Shown: positions 50,080-58,066 of the stretch, one piece after another
Layout: every line of letters begins with the position of its first letter
Position numbering within the stretch: the stretch's first letter is position 1
Source: an uncultured Prevotellaceae bacterium
Lineage (GTDB): Bacteria; Bacteroidota; Bacteroidia; Bacteroidales; Muribaculaceae
Length of the DNA stretch: 64,000 bases
Assembly (NCBI GenBank): GCA_947165485.1
Contig: CAMVAP010000002.1
Span: forward strand, 1 to 64,000
Direction: 5' to 3'
Position numbers and translations under genes: made by a program
Notes under the pieces: model-generated
Seen by the model: only the letters and a program-made list of their open reading frames with translations
Told to the model about the DNA's origin: nothing
Databases searched by the model: none

Positions 50080-53007
50080 ATGATGAATATAAAGCCCAAT
50101 AGTTATCGTGATCCCCTGTGGGCTGTTGTCCTGACCGCAGTGATGGGCCTGATGTTATCATTGGGCTCATGCGGGCATGACTCGTCCCAGGACGCTGGCC
50201 GTGATGCCCACTATCTTGAGATGGACAGTGCGCTGGACCGGATGAATGATGTGGACTCGCTGGCAGCAATGGTGGAATCCTGCCGTGAACGCAATGATGT
50301 CGTGGGCGAGGTGCTGGCGCTCAGGCATCAAGGGCGCATGTTGCGCAGCATGTCGATGTTCAAGGACGCCATCGAGGTGCAATCGAGCGGACTGGAGTTG
50401 GCAACAGAACTTGCCGACACCATTGAGATGGCTAGGGCGTTGAACGACCTGGCCGTGAACTACCGCCGCCTGGGAGAATTGAGCACTGCCAACAGCCACC
50501 ATTTTAGAGCCCTGAAGCTGTGCGACACCTATAGTGACAAGAAGAGTAACCTTGCAATCAAGTGCCGCACGGTTGCGCTGTGCGGCATTGGCGAAATCGA
50601 GATACAGTTGCGCAACTACAACGTTGCCGACAGCATGTTGCGCGAGGCCCTGGAGGGCGAGCGCCTGATGAAGAATTATAGGGGCCTGGCGATCAACTAC
50701 GCCAACCTGGGATCGATCAAGTATGGCAGGGGCGAGATTGACTCGGCATGGGTGTATTACCGCAATGCGATGGAGTGCAACATGCAGGCTGGTGATGCCG
50801 GTGGTGTCGCATGGTGCCACCTCAACTATGGCAAGCTGCATGAGTATGAACGCCGTTATTCCCACGCCGAGGACGAGTACCAGCAGGCTTATAACGAGCT
50901 GAAGCGGCTGGACAAGAAATGGTTCTGGCTGGAATGCTGTCTGGCACTGGCCCGGGTGAGCCTCAAGCTGGGCGAGGAGGAGGAAGCCAGCAATTATCTC
51001 ACCGAGGCCGAGGCCGAGTCGCTGCGCATCAACAGCAAGGAACATCAGGCCGAGGCCTATAAGATCCATTGCGAGTTGGCAATGGCCCAGAATAACCCCG
51101 AAGAGGCATTCAAGTACTTTGTCAAGAGCGACGAGATGTTTGATTCCATCCGTGGCCAGAGTATGGACGAGGAGATGAGCGCACAGCGCATCGACTATGA
51201 GCGTGGACGCAATAGCGGCGAGGTGAATGTGCTGAACAACGATATCGCGCGACTCAAGCGCACCCGCAACATCATGGTGGTGCTGGGCGTGCTGTTGACG
51301 ATGATGGCGGCGGCCATCATCGCCTCGCTGGTGTATGCGGTGCGTGTGCGAGCCAACTCGCAGCGTGTCTTGCGTCAGATCGAGGAGACGCGCTCCCTGT
51401 TCTTTACCAACGTCGTTCACCAGCTGCGCACCCCCTTGACGGCCATTATGGGGGCTATAGACGACATCATGACCGATGCCGGCAAGCAGGACGAGAAAGC
51501 ATTTACCGGCAGCCAGCGCGAGAGTATGGCGGTGATCGAGCGGCAAGGCAATCACCTGCTTGAACTGGTGGACCAGATCCTCAAGGTGGGCAGTGTGCGC
51601 AGTGCCATCAGGGGCCCCGAGTGGCGCACGGGCGACGCGGTGCCGATGATAAGAATGATCGTCGAGAGCTACCGTGAGTATAGTGTGGAAAGGCACATCG
51701 AGCTTTCCTATGCTCCACAGGAATCCAGCGAGGAAATCGACACCGTGCCCGACTATCTCAAGACCATACTGGAATGCCTCATCGAGAATGCCATCAATTA
51801 TAGCCGTGACTTCAGCAAGGTCACCGTCTTGTCCCGAATCGAGGGGCCGGATTACGTCATCAGTGTTGTTGACGATGGCATGGGCATCGGCGAGGAAGAC
51901 CTGCCCCACGTGTTTGAGGCGTTCTATCGTGGAGCGGCAGCCGAGCGCATCATCGATGGCGTGGGCATCGGGCTCACTGTGGTGCGTGACATGGCCATGG
52001 CCATGGGCGGTGATGTGGCCGTCAAGAGCGTCAAGGGGCAAGGGTCGGTATTTACCGTTACCTTGCCTTGCAAGCATGAGAGTGGCAACAAGGTGAAGGC
52101 GCGTTTTGACCAGGTGATGAGTACCGTCAGTGCCAAGGTGAAGCCCCGTCGCAGGGCTCTCGTGCCCGACCATGTTGACGATCAAGAACCGGACAAGCCC
52201 GTGATCCTGGTTGTCGAGGATCACAATGACGTGGCGCGTGAGGTGGGCAAGGTGTTTGCGAGCCGCTACACGGTCCACTATGCTGCCGATGGCGAGCAAG
52301 GCTATAAGCTCGCCTGTGAACTCGTGCCGCAGCTCATCATTACCGATATTAAGATGCCCGTCATGGATGGCTATCAGCTGTGTGCCTATATCAAGAATAC
52401 CGAGAGACTGAGCCACATCCCCGTGATCATGCTCAGCGCCCGCACGAGCAAGGAGGACCGCATCCTCGGCATCAAGTCGGGTGCCGATGCCTATCTGGTC
52501 AAGCCCTTTGTGCGGGAAGAGTTGGTGGCCTGGGCCGAGCGGCTCATCGAGAGCCGGCAACAGCTGCAAGAGCAGTTGGCCGCGTTACAGGCGCAACAGG
52601 CCGAGAACGAAAAGGAAAAAGAGAAAGAGAAAGCCTTGGCCGCCAAGAAATCTAGCTACTCCGACGCCAGTGATGTTGCATTCCTCAATATGTTCAATAA
52701 GATGGTGGAAGATGCTCTGGACCAGGGCGTTTCCAAGTTGAACCTCGATGCTATAGCCCTGTCATTCAAGATGGGAGAGAGCCAGTTGAGGCGCCACATC
52801 CATTACTTGACGGGAAAAACCATGACCGCCTACTTGACCGAGCTGCGCATGGAGCGCGCGATGCGTCTGTTGCGGGAGGATCCCGATATCATGATAGGCG
52901 ATGTGGCCGAGAAATGCGGCTATGGCGATGTGGCTTATTTCTCCAGGGTGTTCCGCCAGTACCACGGCATGACCCCCTCGGTGGCCCGCAACAACGCTAC
53001 CGAATAG
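50080..53007 (+). CDS. Hybrid two-component sensor/regulator: TPR sensor, kinase, receiver, AraC HTH
   Basis: About 975 residues. Start uncertain (ATG 50062, 50080 or 50083); the N-terminus is a signal or lipoprotein-like segment ending LSLGSC. Periplasmic TPR-type helices (about 45-390, ANSHHFRALKLCDTYS, AINYANLGSIKYGRGEIDSAW) are followed by a TM helix (VVLGVLLTMMAAAIIASLVYAV). Then come HisKA with His in VVHQLRTPLTAI, HATPase (NAINYSRDFSKV, DDGMGIGEED, GVGIGLTVV), a receiver with phospho-Asp in LIITDIKMPVMDGY, a Lys/Glu-rich linker, and an AraC HTH (AEKCGYGDVAYFSRVFRQYHGMTPS). All signalling steps are in one chain. No SusCD or polysaccharide locus is adjacent, so the target is unclear. Converges with yraN, overlapping by 11 nt. 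Confidence 0.93.
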   Translation: MMNIKPNSYRDPLWAVVLTAVMGLMLSLGSCGHDSSQDAGRDAHYLEMDSALDRMNDVDSLAAMVESCRERNDVVGEVLALRHQGRMLRSMSMFKDAIEVQSSGLELATELADTIEMARALNDLAVNYRRLGELSTANSHHFRALKLCDTYSDKKSNLAIKCRTVALCGIGEIEIQLRNYNVADSMLREALEGERLMKNYRGLAINYANLGSIKYGRGEIDSAWVYYRNAMECNMQAGDAGGVAWCHLNYGKLHEYERRYSHAEDEYQQAYNELKRLDKKWFWLECCLALARVSLKLGEEEEASNYLTEAEAESLRINSKEHQAEAYKIHCELAMAQNNPEEAFKYFVKSDEMFDSIRGQSMDEEMSAQRIDYERGRNSGEVNVLNNDIARLKRTRNIMVVLGVLLTMMAAAIIASLVYAVRVRANSQRVLRQIEETRSLFFTNVVHQLRTPLTAIMGAIDDIMTDAGKQDEKAFTGSQRESMAVIERQGNHLLELVDQILKVGSVRSAIRGPEWRTGDAVPMIRMIVESYREYSVERHIELSYAPQESSEEIDTVPDYLKTILECLIENAINYSRDFSKVTVLSRIEGPDYVISVVDDGMGIGEEDLPHVFEAFYRGAAAERIIDGVGIGLTVVRDMAMAMGGDVAVKSVKGQGSVFTVTLPCKHESGNKVKARFDQVMSTVSAKVKPRRRALVPDHVDDQEPDKPVILVVEDHNDVAREVGKVFASRYTVHYAADGEQGYKLACELVPQLIITDIKMPVMDGYQLCAYIKNTERLSHIPVIMLSARTSKEDRILGIKSGADAYLVKPFVREELVAWAERLIESRQQLQEQLAALQAQQAENEKEKEKEKALAAKKSSYSDASDVAFLNMFNKMVEDALDQGVSKLNLDAIALSFKMGESQLRRHIHYLTGKTMTAYLTELRMERAMRLLREDPDIMIGDVAEKCGYGDVAYFSRVFRQYHGMTPSVARNNATE

Positions 53008-53380
53008 TGCGCAGCGGGGGCTCAAATGCATCGGGGATAAAGTGTATCTTGTAGTCGTCAAGAGCCTTTCCCACAATGATCATCACGTCATATTGCACCG
53101 CCATGGGCAGCTGGTAATAGTTGATGTAACTGTTGGCGGCATTGACCAGGTTGCGTATCTTGCCCGCGGTGATGGCCTGCATGGGGTCAAAGTGCTCATC
53201 GCTTGCCCGTGACTTGACCTCGACAATGTGCAGCACGGGCTCATCGGGCTTGTGTGCCACAATATCAATTTCGAGCTTGCCCATGCGCCAGTTGGTTTCC
53301 CTGATGGTGAAGCCTTGTGTAATGAGGTATTCACAAGCTATCTGCTCGCCTTCTTTTCCCAGGTTAATGTGTTGTGGCAT
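52997..53380 (-). CDS. yraN: UPF0102 family protein YraN (endonuclease-like fold)
   Basis: 127 residues. The family core is complete: GKEGEQIACEYLITQGFTIRETNWR, then GKLEIDIVAHKPD, the E-V-K of LHIVEVKSR, and a C-terminal strand YDVMIIVG. The pattern resembles an RecB/HJR-type nuclease active site (E...D...E-x-K), but activity is unproven for the family. Overlaps convergently with the end of the hybrid kinase gene by 11 nt. The 12-bp inverted repeat at 53403-53456 lies just upstream. Confidence 0.92.
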   Translation of the reverse strand: MPQHINLGKEGEQIACEYLITQGFTIRETNWRMGKLEIDIVAHKPDEPVLHIVEVKSRASDEHFDPMQAITAGKIRNLVNAANSYINYYQLPMAVQYDVMIIVGKALDDYKIHFIPDAFEPPLRTIR

Positions 53381-53402
53381 ATACCTAATAGATGATTAGA
53401 TT

Positions 53403-53456
53403 TAAAGTAATACTTGATGCATAAAACCTTTACTTTATACTTGTAGTATTACTTTA
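53403..53456. repeat. AT-rich inverted repeat between rarA and yraN
   Basis: TAAAGTAATACT and AGTATTACTTTA are perfect 12-bp complements around a 30-nt AT-rich loop. It lies 22 nt past the rarA stop and 22 nt before the yraN start (both minus strand). Terminator, RNA switch or operator are all possible. Confidence 0.6.
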
Positions 53457-53478
53457 TATATTAAAGTGTAAATAGCTG

Positions 53479-54756
53479 TTATTTATTGTTTTTCCATCTT
53501 GCTTCTTGTCGGGCGGACATTTGGTTCTCGGCGGGATTGTCTTGGGGCAGCCACAAGGTGGGATGGTGAAGTTCCTGGGGCATGTATTCCTGATGGACAA
53601 AGTGGCCCGGGAAGTCGTGGGCATACTTGTAGTCCTTGCCATATCCCAGTTGCTTCATGAGCTGGGTGGGCGCATTGCGCAGGTGCAATGGCACGGGAGC
53701 GTTGCCCGTCTCGTTGACCAGGGCCAGGGCGGCGTCGATGGCCAGATAAGCACTATTACTCTTGGCGCTGGTGGCCAGGTAGATGGCACATTCACTCAAG
53801 GGGATGCGACCCTCGGGCCAGCCTATCTTGTTGATGATGTCAAAGGTGGCGTTGGCCAGCAGCAGGGCATTGGGATTGGCCAGGCCGATGTCCTCGGCGG
53901 CGAGGATGCACAGGCGGCGGGCGATGAACTTGGGATCCTCACCGCCGGCGATGAGTCGTGCTAGCCAATAGACCGCTGCATCGGGGTCACTGCCGCGTAT
54001 GCTCTTGATAAAGGCCGAGATGATGTCGTAGTGCATCTCACCGCCCTTGTCAAAGGCGAGCGGATTCTGTTGCAGGCGGCTGGTGACGATGTCATCGTTG
54101 ATGATAAAGGGCTCGCCGTCGCCAGTCGATTGCATAATCAGGTCCAGAATGTTGAGCAGCTTGCGGGCGTCACCGCCGGCAAAGCGCAGCAATGCCTCGG
54201 TCTGCTCGATGCGCACCTCATGGCCCTGAAACATCTTGTCGGTCGTGATGGCATGGTCGAGCAGCGCGAGCAGGTCGTCACGGTCTAGCGGATTGAGCAC
54301 ATAGACCTGGGCGCGCGAGAGCAGGGGTCGAATGACCTCAAACGACGGATTCTCGGTCGTGGCACCGATGAGGGTGACCGTGCCGCGTTCCACAGCGCCC
54401 AGCAGTGAGTCCTGTTGTGACTTGTTGAAACGGTGGATCTCGTCGATAAACAGGATGGGGCGGCCCTTGGAGAAGACGCTGCGGGCATCGGCCTGGCAGC
54501 GGTCAAGCACCTCACGCACGTCCTTCACGCCCGATGTCACTGCCGACAGCGTGTAGAATGGCACTTGGGTTTGCTCGGCGATGATGCGTGCCAGCGTGGT
54601 TTTTCCCACACCGGGAGGCCCCCACAGGATAAACGAGGAGATGTTGCCGCTCTCGATCATGCGGCGTATCACTGCTCCCTCGCCCACGAGGTGGCGCTGG
54701 CCGATGTAATCGTCGAGAGTGCGAGGTCTGAGGCGTTCGGCAAGAGGTTCGTACAT
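53479..54756 (-). CDS. rarA: Replication-associated recombination protein A (RarA/MgsA), AAA+ ATPase
   Basis: 425 residues, the family length. N-terminal LAERLRPRTLDDYIGQRHLVG; Walker A ILWGPPGVGKTT; Walker B LFIDEIHRFNKSQQD; sensor 1 LIGATTENPSFEV; the C-terminal tetramerisation part has MHYDIISAFIKSIRGSDPDAAVYWLARL and APVPLHLRNAPT. Acts at stalled replication forks with the clamp and SSB (family knowledge). It lies 32 nt downstream of the Met-sulfoxide reductase gene. Confidence 0.96.
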   Translation of the reverse strand: MYEPLAERLRPRTLDDYIGQRHLVGEGAVIRRMIESGNISSFILWGPPGVGKTTLARIIAEQTQVPFYTLSAVTSGVKDVREVLDRCQADARSVFSKGRPILFIDEIHRFNKSQQDSLLGAVERGTVTLIGATTENPSFEVIRPLLSRAQVYVLNPLDRDDLLALLDHAITTDKMFQGHEVRIEQTEALLRFAGGDARKLLNILDLIMQSTGDGEPFIINDDIVTSRLQQNPLAFDKGGEMHYDIISAFIKSIRGSDPDAAVYWLARLIAGGEDPKFIARRLCILAAEDIGLANPNALLLANATFDIINKIGWPEGRIPLSECAIYLATSAKSNSAYLAIDAALALVNETGNAPVPLHLRNAPTQLMKQLGYGKDYKYAHDFPGHFVHQEYMPQELHHPTLWLPQDNPAENQMSARQEARWKNNK

Positions 54757-54788
54757 TATTTTTAATATAGAATTTAACTGGCTAACTG

Positions 54789-55253
54789 TTAATTGTGGAG
54801 CGCGTGCTGCTCGATGACGCGGGCGATGGCTTCCAGCCAGTGGGCGTCGATGTCGTCAAATGTTGCCAACTCCTTGCTGTCGATGTCGAGCACGCCGATG
54901 ACGTCGCCCTGCCGGTCGTGCAGGGGCACGACAATCTCGCTGCGCGAGAGGCTGCTGCAAGCGATGTGTCCAGGGAACTGTTCGACGTCGGGGACGACGA
55001 TGGTGCGGTCTTGCTCCCAGGCCGTGCCGCACACGCCGCGGCCACACTTGATGCTGTAGCACGCCACGGGGCCCTGGAAGGGTCCCAGTTGCAGCGTGCC
55101 GTCCTTGACGAGGTAGAACCCTGTCCACCACCATCCCATGGTCGCGTGCAGGATGGCGGCGGCATTGGCGAGTTGTCCTGTGGGGTTGTCAATACCCTCG
55201 ATCAGACTTTCCACTTGCTGTAGCAGCAATCGATAGGTTTCGTTCTTGTCCAT
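54789..55253 (-). CDS. msrC: Free methionine-(R)-sulfoxide reductase (GAF-domain fRMsr)
   Basis: 154 residues from the ATG at 55253; the frame extends further but loses family character. The GAF-fold enzyme has its three redox cysteines at C65 (VACYSIKC), C75 (GRGVCGTAW) and C99 (FPGHIACSS), spaced 10 and 24 residues apart exactly as in E. coli fRMsr (84, 94, 118). Reduces free Met-R-sulfoxide using thioredoxin. Likely co-transcribed with rarA. The palindrome at 55289-55319 lies just upstream. Confidence 0.93.
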   Translation of the reverse strand: MDKNETYRLLLQQVESLIEGIDNPTGQLANAAAILHATMGWWWTGFYLVKDGTLQLGPFQGPVACYSIKCGRGVCGTAWEQDRTIVVPDVEQFPGHIACSSLSRSEIVVPLHDRQGDVIGVLDIDSKELATFDDIDAHWLEAIARVIEQHALHN

Positions 55254-55288
55254 AGCACAAAAGTAGTTCAACTTGGTTAATAAAACAA

Positions 55289-55319
55289 GTAGAGACGCAA
55301 AATAATTTTGCGTCTCTAC
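55289..55319 (-). terminator. Palindrome acting as terminator of the 55369 gene; dispersed-element type
   Basis: GTAGAGACGCAAAA and TTTTGCGTCTCTAC are perfect 14-bp complements with a 3-nt loop. On the minus strand it lies 50 nt after the 55369 stop and is followed by a T-rich stretch. GTAGAGACG-type palindromes are, as I recall, scattered in Bacteroidetes and other genomes, so it may be a mobile palindrome reused as a terminator. Confidence 0.7.
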
Positions 55320-55368
55320 CATTGGGTTTTTATTTATCGCTTGTCGCGGTAAATAATGCTAGACTTGA

Positions 55369-57225
55369 TTACTTCACAACCTTAACAGCGCTGGTGGTGC
55401 CGTCGGTGTAGGTGGTAACAGCGATGGTCATGCCCTCGGGCTGTGCCATCTCCTGACCAGCTACGTTGAAGTAGCGTACGTTAGCAACGGTCTTGCCAGC
55501 GTTCAGCTCGTTAACAGAGTCGGTGGGACGGGGGAATACCTCCAGGTAAACGATGTCACTCGAGTTGGTCTCGCCATTAACGGTGTAGTGAACCTGGATA
55601 CCAATGCGCCAGGTGAAGAGGGGATCGTAACCCTCAGCGTTGGTGCGATAGAAGTAGGTGTAACCAGTGTGGAAGTCATAACCGTTAGCATACATCTCGT
55701 AAGGAATCTCGGTGATACCCTCGGTGATGCCGAAGTCATCAAAGTCATAGTAGTAGTTCTCGTAGGGGAAGGTGAAGAGCTGGTCATCATCGGTGTAGAT
55801 GCTGTAGCTCAGAGCCTCAGCATCCAGGGGCTTACCATCGATGTCGGTGGTGGGCAGGGTGTAGTAGAAGCGGCTGTAGCCACCCTCGCTGTTGCTGTCA
55901 TACCACTCGTCGGCGGTGGGGTTGGCAGGAACGGCGGGCTTAGCAATGAACTCCTGAGCATAGGTCTGGCCCTCGGTTACAAACTCGAGAGCGCTTGCCC
56001 AAGACTGGTCATCACTCCACATACCGTACAGACCGGTAGCCTCATAGTTGAAGGGGAACTCAAGGGTTACATCACCATCGCAGTTGAGCAGGTTGAGCTC
56101 CATGAGCTCTTCCTCGTTGAAGGAGAAGGCGAACTGGATCTCCTCAGCGCGGTCGTCGAGCTCGGTGCCCAGGTAGTAACCTTCCTCCTGGGTCTCCTCG
56201 TCAACCTCGCTGTAAACGTAGGAGCTACCCCACATCAGCTGTACACCATACTCGTTCTCCTCACTCCAGTTCAGGAACTGGCCGGTGGGAACGGTGATCA
56301 TGCTGTTGGCGATGTCAAGGTCACCCTCTACCCAGCTGCCGTAGCCGTAGTACCAGATGGGATCCTGGATGTAGAACTTGCTGAGGTCCTCGCTGATAGC
56401 GATGGACATCTTCTCAGCAACCTGTGCCATACCAATGCCGAAGAAGTAGCTGCTGTAGATGTCATAACCCTGACGCATTACAGTGAAGTCAGCGCAGCCA
56501 GCGGGAAGCTCGTTGAGCACGGTGGGAGCTACAACAACCTCACGCTCGGTGAAGACGGTGTTCCACTCGATAAAGCCACTCCAGCTGTTGTCGTCCTCCC
56601 AGTAAGCGGTAAGACCATAAGCCAGATAGCTGTTGTTGTCATTGGGATCAATCTCGGTGGGACCATCGGTGCCCTGAAGGGTGATCACATCACCATCGAT
56701 GGTGTAAACAGCCTCCTCAACGCGGTCGTCGATCTCAATGCCAAAGTAACCCTCCTCGTCAACGGTGGTCTGGCCAAAGGCGAGGACAACGTTTGCGCCA
56801 TAGTAGTCGCTCCAGTAGATCGACTGACCCATGGGCACGGTGAGGGTGGTACCATCCTCACTGATCTGACCCTCAACCCAAGACTCGCCAAAGTTTGAAG
56901 CAGCACCGCAAAGGATGTTCTTCAGATAAACCTTGCCGTTCTCGCCGTAAACGATGTCGATTCTGTTACCATCCTGCTGCTGGGCATAGAGGCCCTGGCC
57001 GCTGGCGTAAGTTACACACTGGCCAGCACGGTTGTAGCTCTTGAGCTCGCCCTCGGGAGCCTTGAACATCGAACGGATGTTGGTCTGGTTCCTCAGCGAA
57101 GAGGTCTTAACCTTCTCGGTCGAGATTTTGTTGGCCTTCAAGGGATGGGTAGCCTTGAAGTTAACACCTGCAGATGCGCTCATAGCAACTGCGGCGGCAA
57201 CCAAAAGTACAGATAATTTCTTCAT
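55369..57225 (-). CDS. Secreted protein with duplicated beta domain and type IX-like C-terminal tail
   Basis: 618 residues with signal peptide MKKLSVLLVAAAVAMSASAG. Two copies of the unit found once in the 33436 protein lie in tandem: residues about 70-225 (SWVEGQISEDGTTLTVPMGQ, AYGLTAYWEDDNSWSGFIEW) and about 250-430 (SWVEGDLDIANSMITVPTGQ, ATGLYGMWSDDQSWASALEF). Then comes the shared third domain (GGYSRFYYTLPTTDIDGKPL, YDFHTGYTYFYRTN) and the tail VRYFNVAGQEMAQPEG ending SAVKVVK. It is therefore an enlarged paralogue made by internal duplication. It has its own promoter. Very acidic, as for surface-exposed proteins. Function unknown. Confidence 0.85.
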   Translation of the reverse strand: MKKLSVLLVAAAVAMSASAGVNFKATHPLKANKISTEKVKTSSLRNQTNIRSMFKAPEGELKSYNRAGQCVTYASGQGLYAQQQDGNRIDIVYGENGKVYLKNILCGAASNFGESWVEGQISEDGTTLTVPMGQSIYWSDYYGANVVLAFGQTTVDEEGYFGIEIDDRVEEAVYTIDGDVITLQGTDGPTEIDPNDNNSYLAYGLTAYWEDDNSWSGFIEWNTVFTEREVVVAPTVLNELPAGCADFTVMRQGYDIYSSYFFGIGMAQVAEKMSIAISEDLSKFYIQDPIWYYGYGSWVEGDLDIANSMITVPTGQFLNWSEENEYGVQLMWGSSYVYSEVDEETQEEGYYLGTELDDRAEEIQFAFSFNEEELMELNLLNCDGDVTLEFPFNYEATGLYGMWSDDQSWASALEFVTEGQTYAQEFIAKPAVPANPTADEWYDSNSEGGYSRFYYTLPTTDIDGKPLDAEALSYSIYTDDDQLFTFPYENYYYDFDDFGITEGITEIPYEMYANGYDFHTGYTYFYRTNAEGYDPLFTWRIGIQVHYTVNGETNSSDIVYLEVFPRPTDSVNELNAGKTVANVRYFNVAGQEMAQPEGMTIAVTTYTDGTTSAVKVVK

Positions 57226-57340
57226 AATTAATGATGAATTAGTTAATAAAATGAATTAAAACAGTTATTTAATGAATAAAATTAATATTCATACGTTTTG
57301 GTAGAATGATGCCACTAGTGAGATGTCATTATTCATGTCG

Positions 57341-57372
57341 CAAAATTAAATGATATTTTGGTTTTCTCCAAA
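57341..57372 (-). promoter_or_regulatory. Promoter of the 55369 secreted-protein gene
   Basis: On the minus strand TTTG (57372-57369), 20 bp, TAATTTTG (57348-57341). Leader of about 110 nt. Confidence 0.72.
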
Positions 57373-57427
57373 TAAAAATGGCAAAAAATATTGACAAAAA
57401 CAATAGTGTGCTATCGGTTGAGGCGAT

Positions 57428-57973
57428 TTATTGGGCCAGGATGAGGTTGATCACACCGTTGATGTCGGCCACATTGACCTCGCCGTCCTTGTTGACATCT
57501 CCGTCCAGCGAGGGTGCGACACCAAACAGGGTGACACCGATGGTCTGTCCCAACATGGACAGCTCGATGTCGATGTTGGCATTGAGAGCGGTGCTCGTGA
57601 AGCGGGCGGTCAGGTCAAGGGGCACTTCGCCCAGCATGGGGCCGATCCAGTCACTTTCCTGATAGGCGGGGTCATTGCCGGGAAGGATGTTCACGGGGTT
57701 CTTGAACAGGATGGTCGTGTAACCATACTCGTCAACGCCCTGCACACCGCTCACCTCGATGTTGCCCACGGGCATGGTCACGCCCGACGAGGAGAGGCAG
57801 AAGTTCTTCAGACTCAGCGTGTAGAGACCGTCGGCCTGGGTGACATCGACCTGTACTTGGTCTTGCTCGGCTACCTCACCGTTGATGACAACCTTGAGGT
57901 GGCTGGTATAGGTGGTGGCGTTGATGGCCAGTGCGCAGCAGGCCGCAGCCAGTAAAGCAAAAAAATGTTTCAT
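57428..57973 (-). CDS. Secreted calycin-like protein with a single dockerin-type repeat
   Basis: 181 residues from the ATG at 57973 (another ATG lies 6 nt upstream). Signal peptide MKHFFALLAAACCALAINA. Residues about 20-140 match the calycin-like pattern of Bacteroidales: YTSHLKVVINGEVAEQDQVQV, LYTLSLKNFCLSSSGVTMPVGNIEVSGV, IELSMLGQTIGVTLFGV. Only one dockerin-type repeat follows (GDVNKDGEVNVADINGVINLIL), where the paralogues have two. Last gene of the PCMD operon, 93 nt after the preceding stop. Calycin folds usually bind small hydrophobic ligands, but this one is untested. Confidence 0.8.
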   Translation of the reverse strand: MKHFFALLAAACCALAINATTYTSHLKVVINGEVAEQDQVQVDVTQADGLYTLSLKNFCLSSSGVTMPVGNIEVSGVQGVDEYGYTTILFKNPVNILPGNDPAYQESDWIGPMLGEVPLDLTARFTSTALNANIDIELSMLGQTIGVTLFGVAPSLDGDVNKDGEVNVADINGVINLILAQ

Positions 57974-58066
57974 TACCATTTATTATTATATTTAATTAGT
58001 ATGTGACTTGTTGAATGATTGTTGTTGCTAATATATTCAAGTAACACTTGAAATATTGAAGCATAA

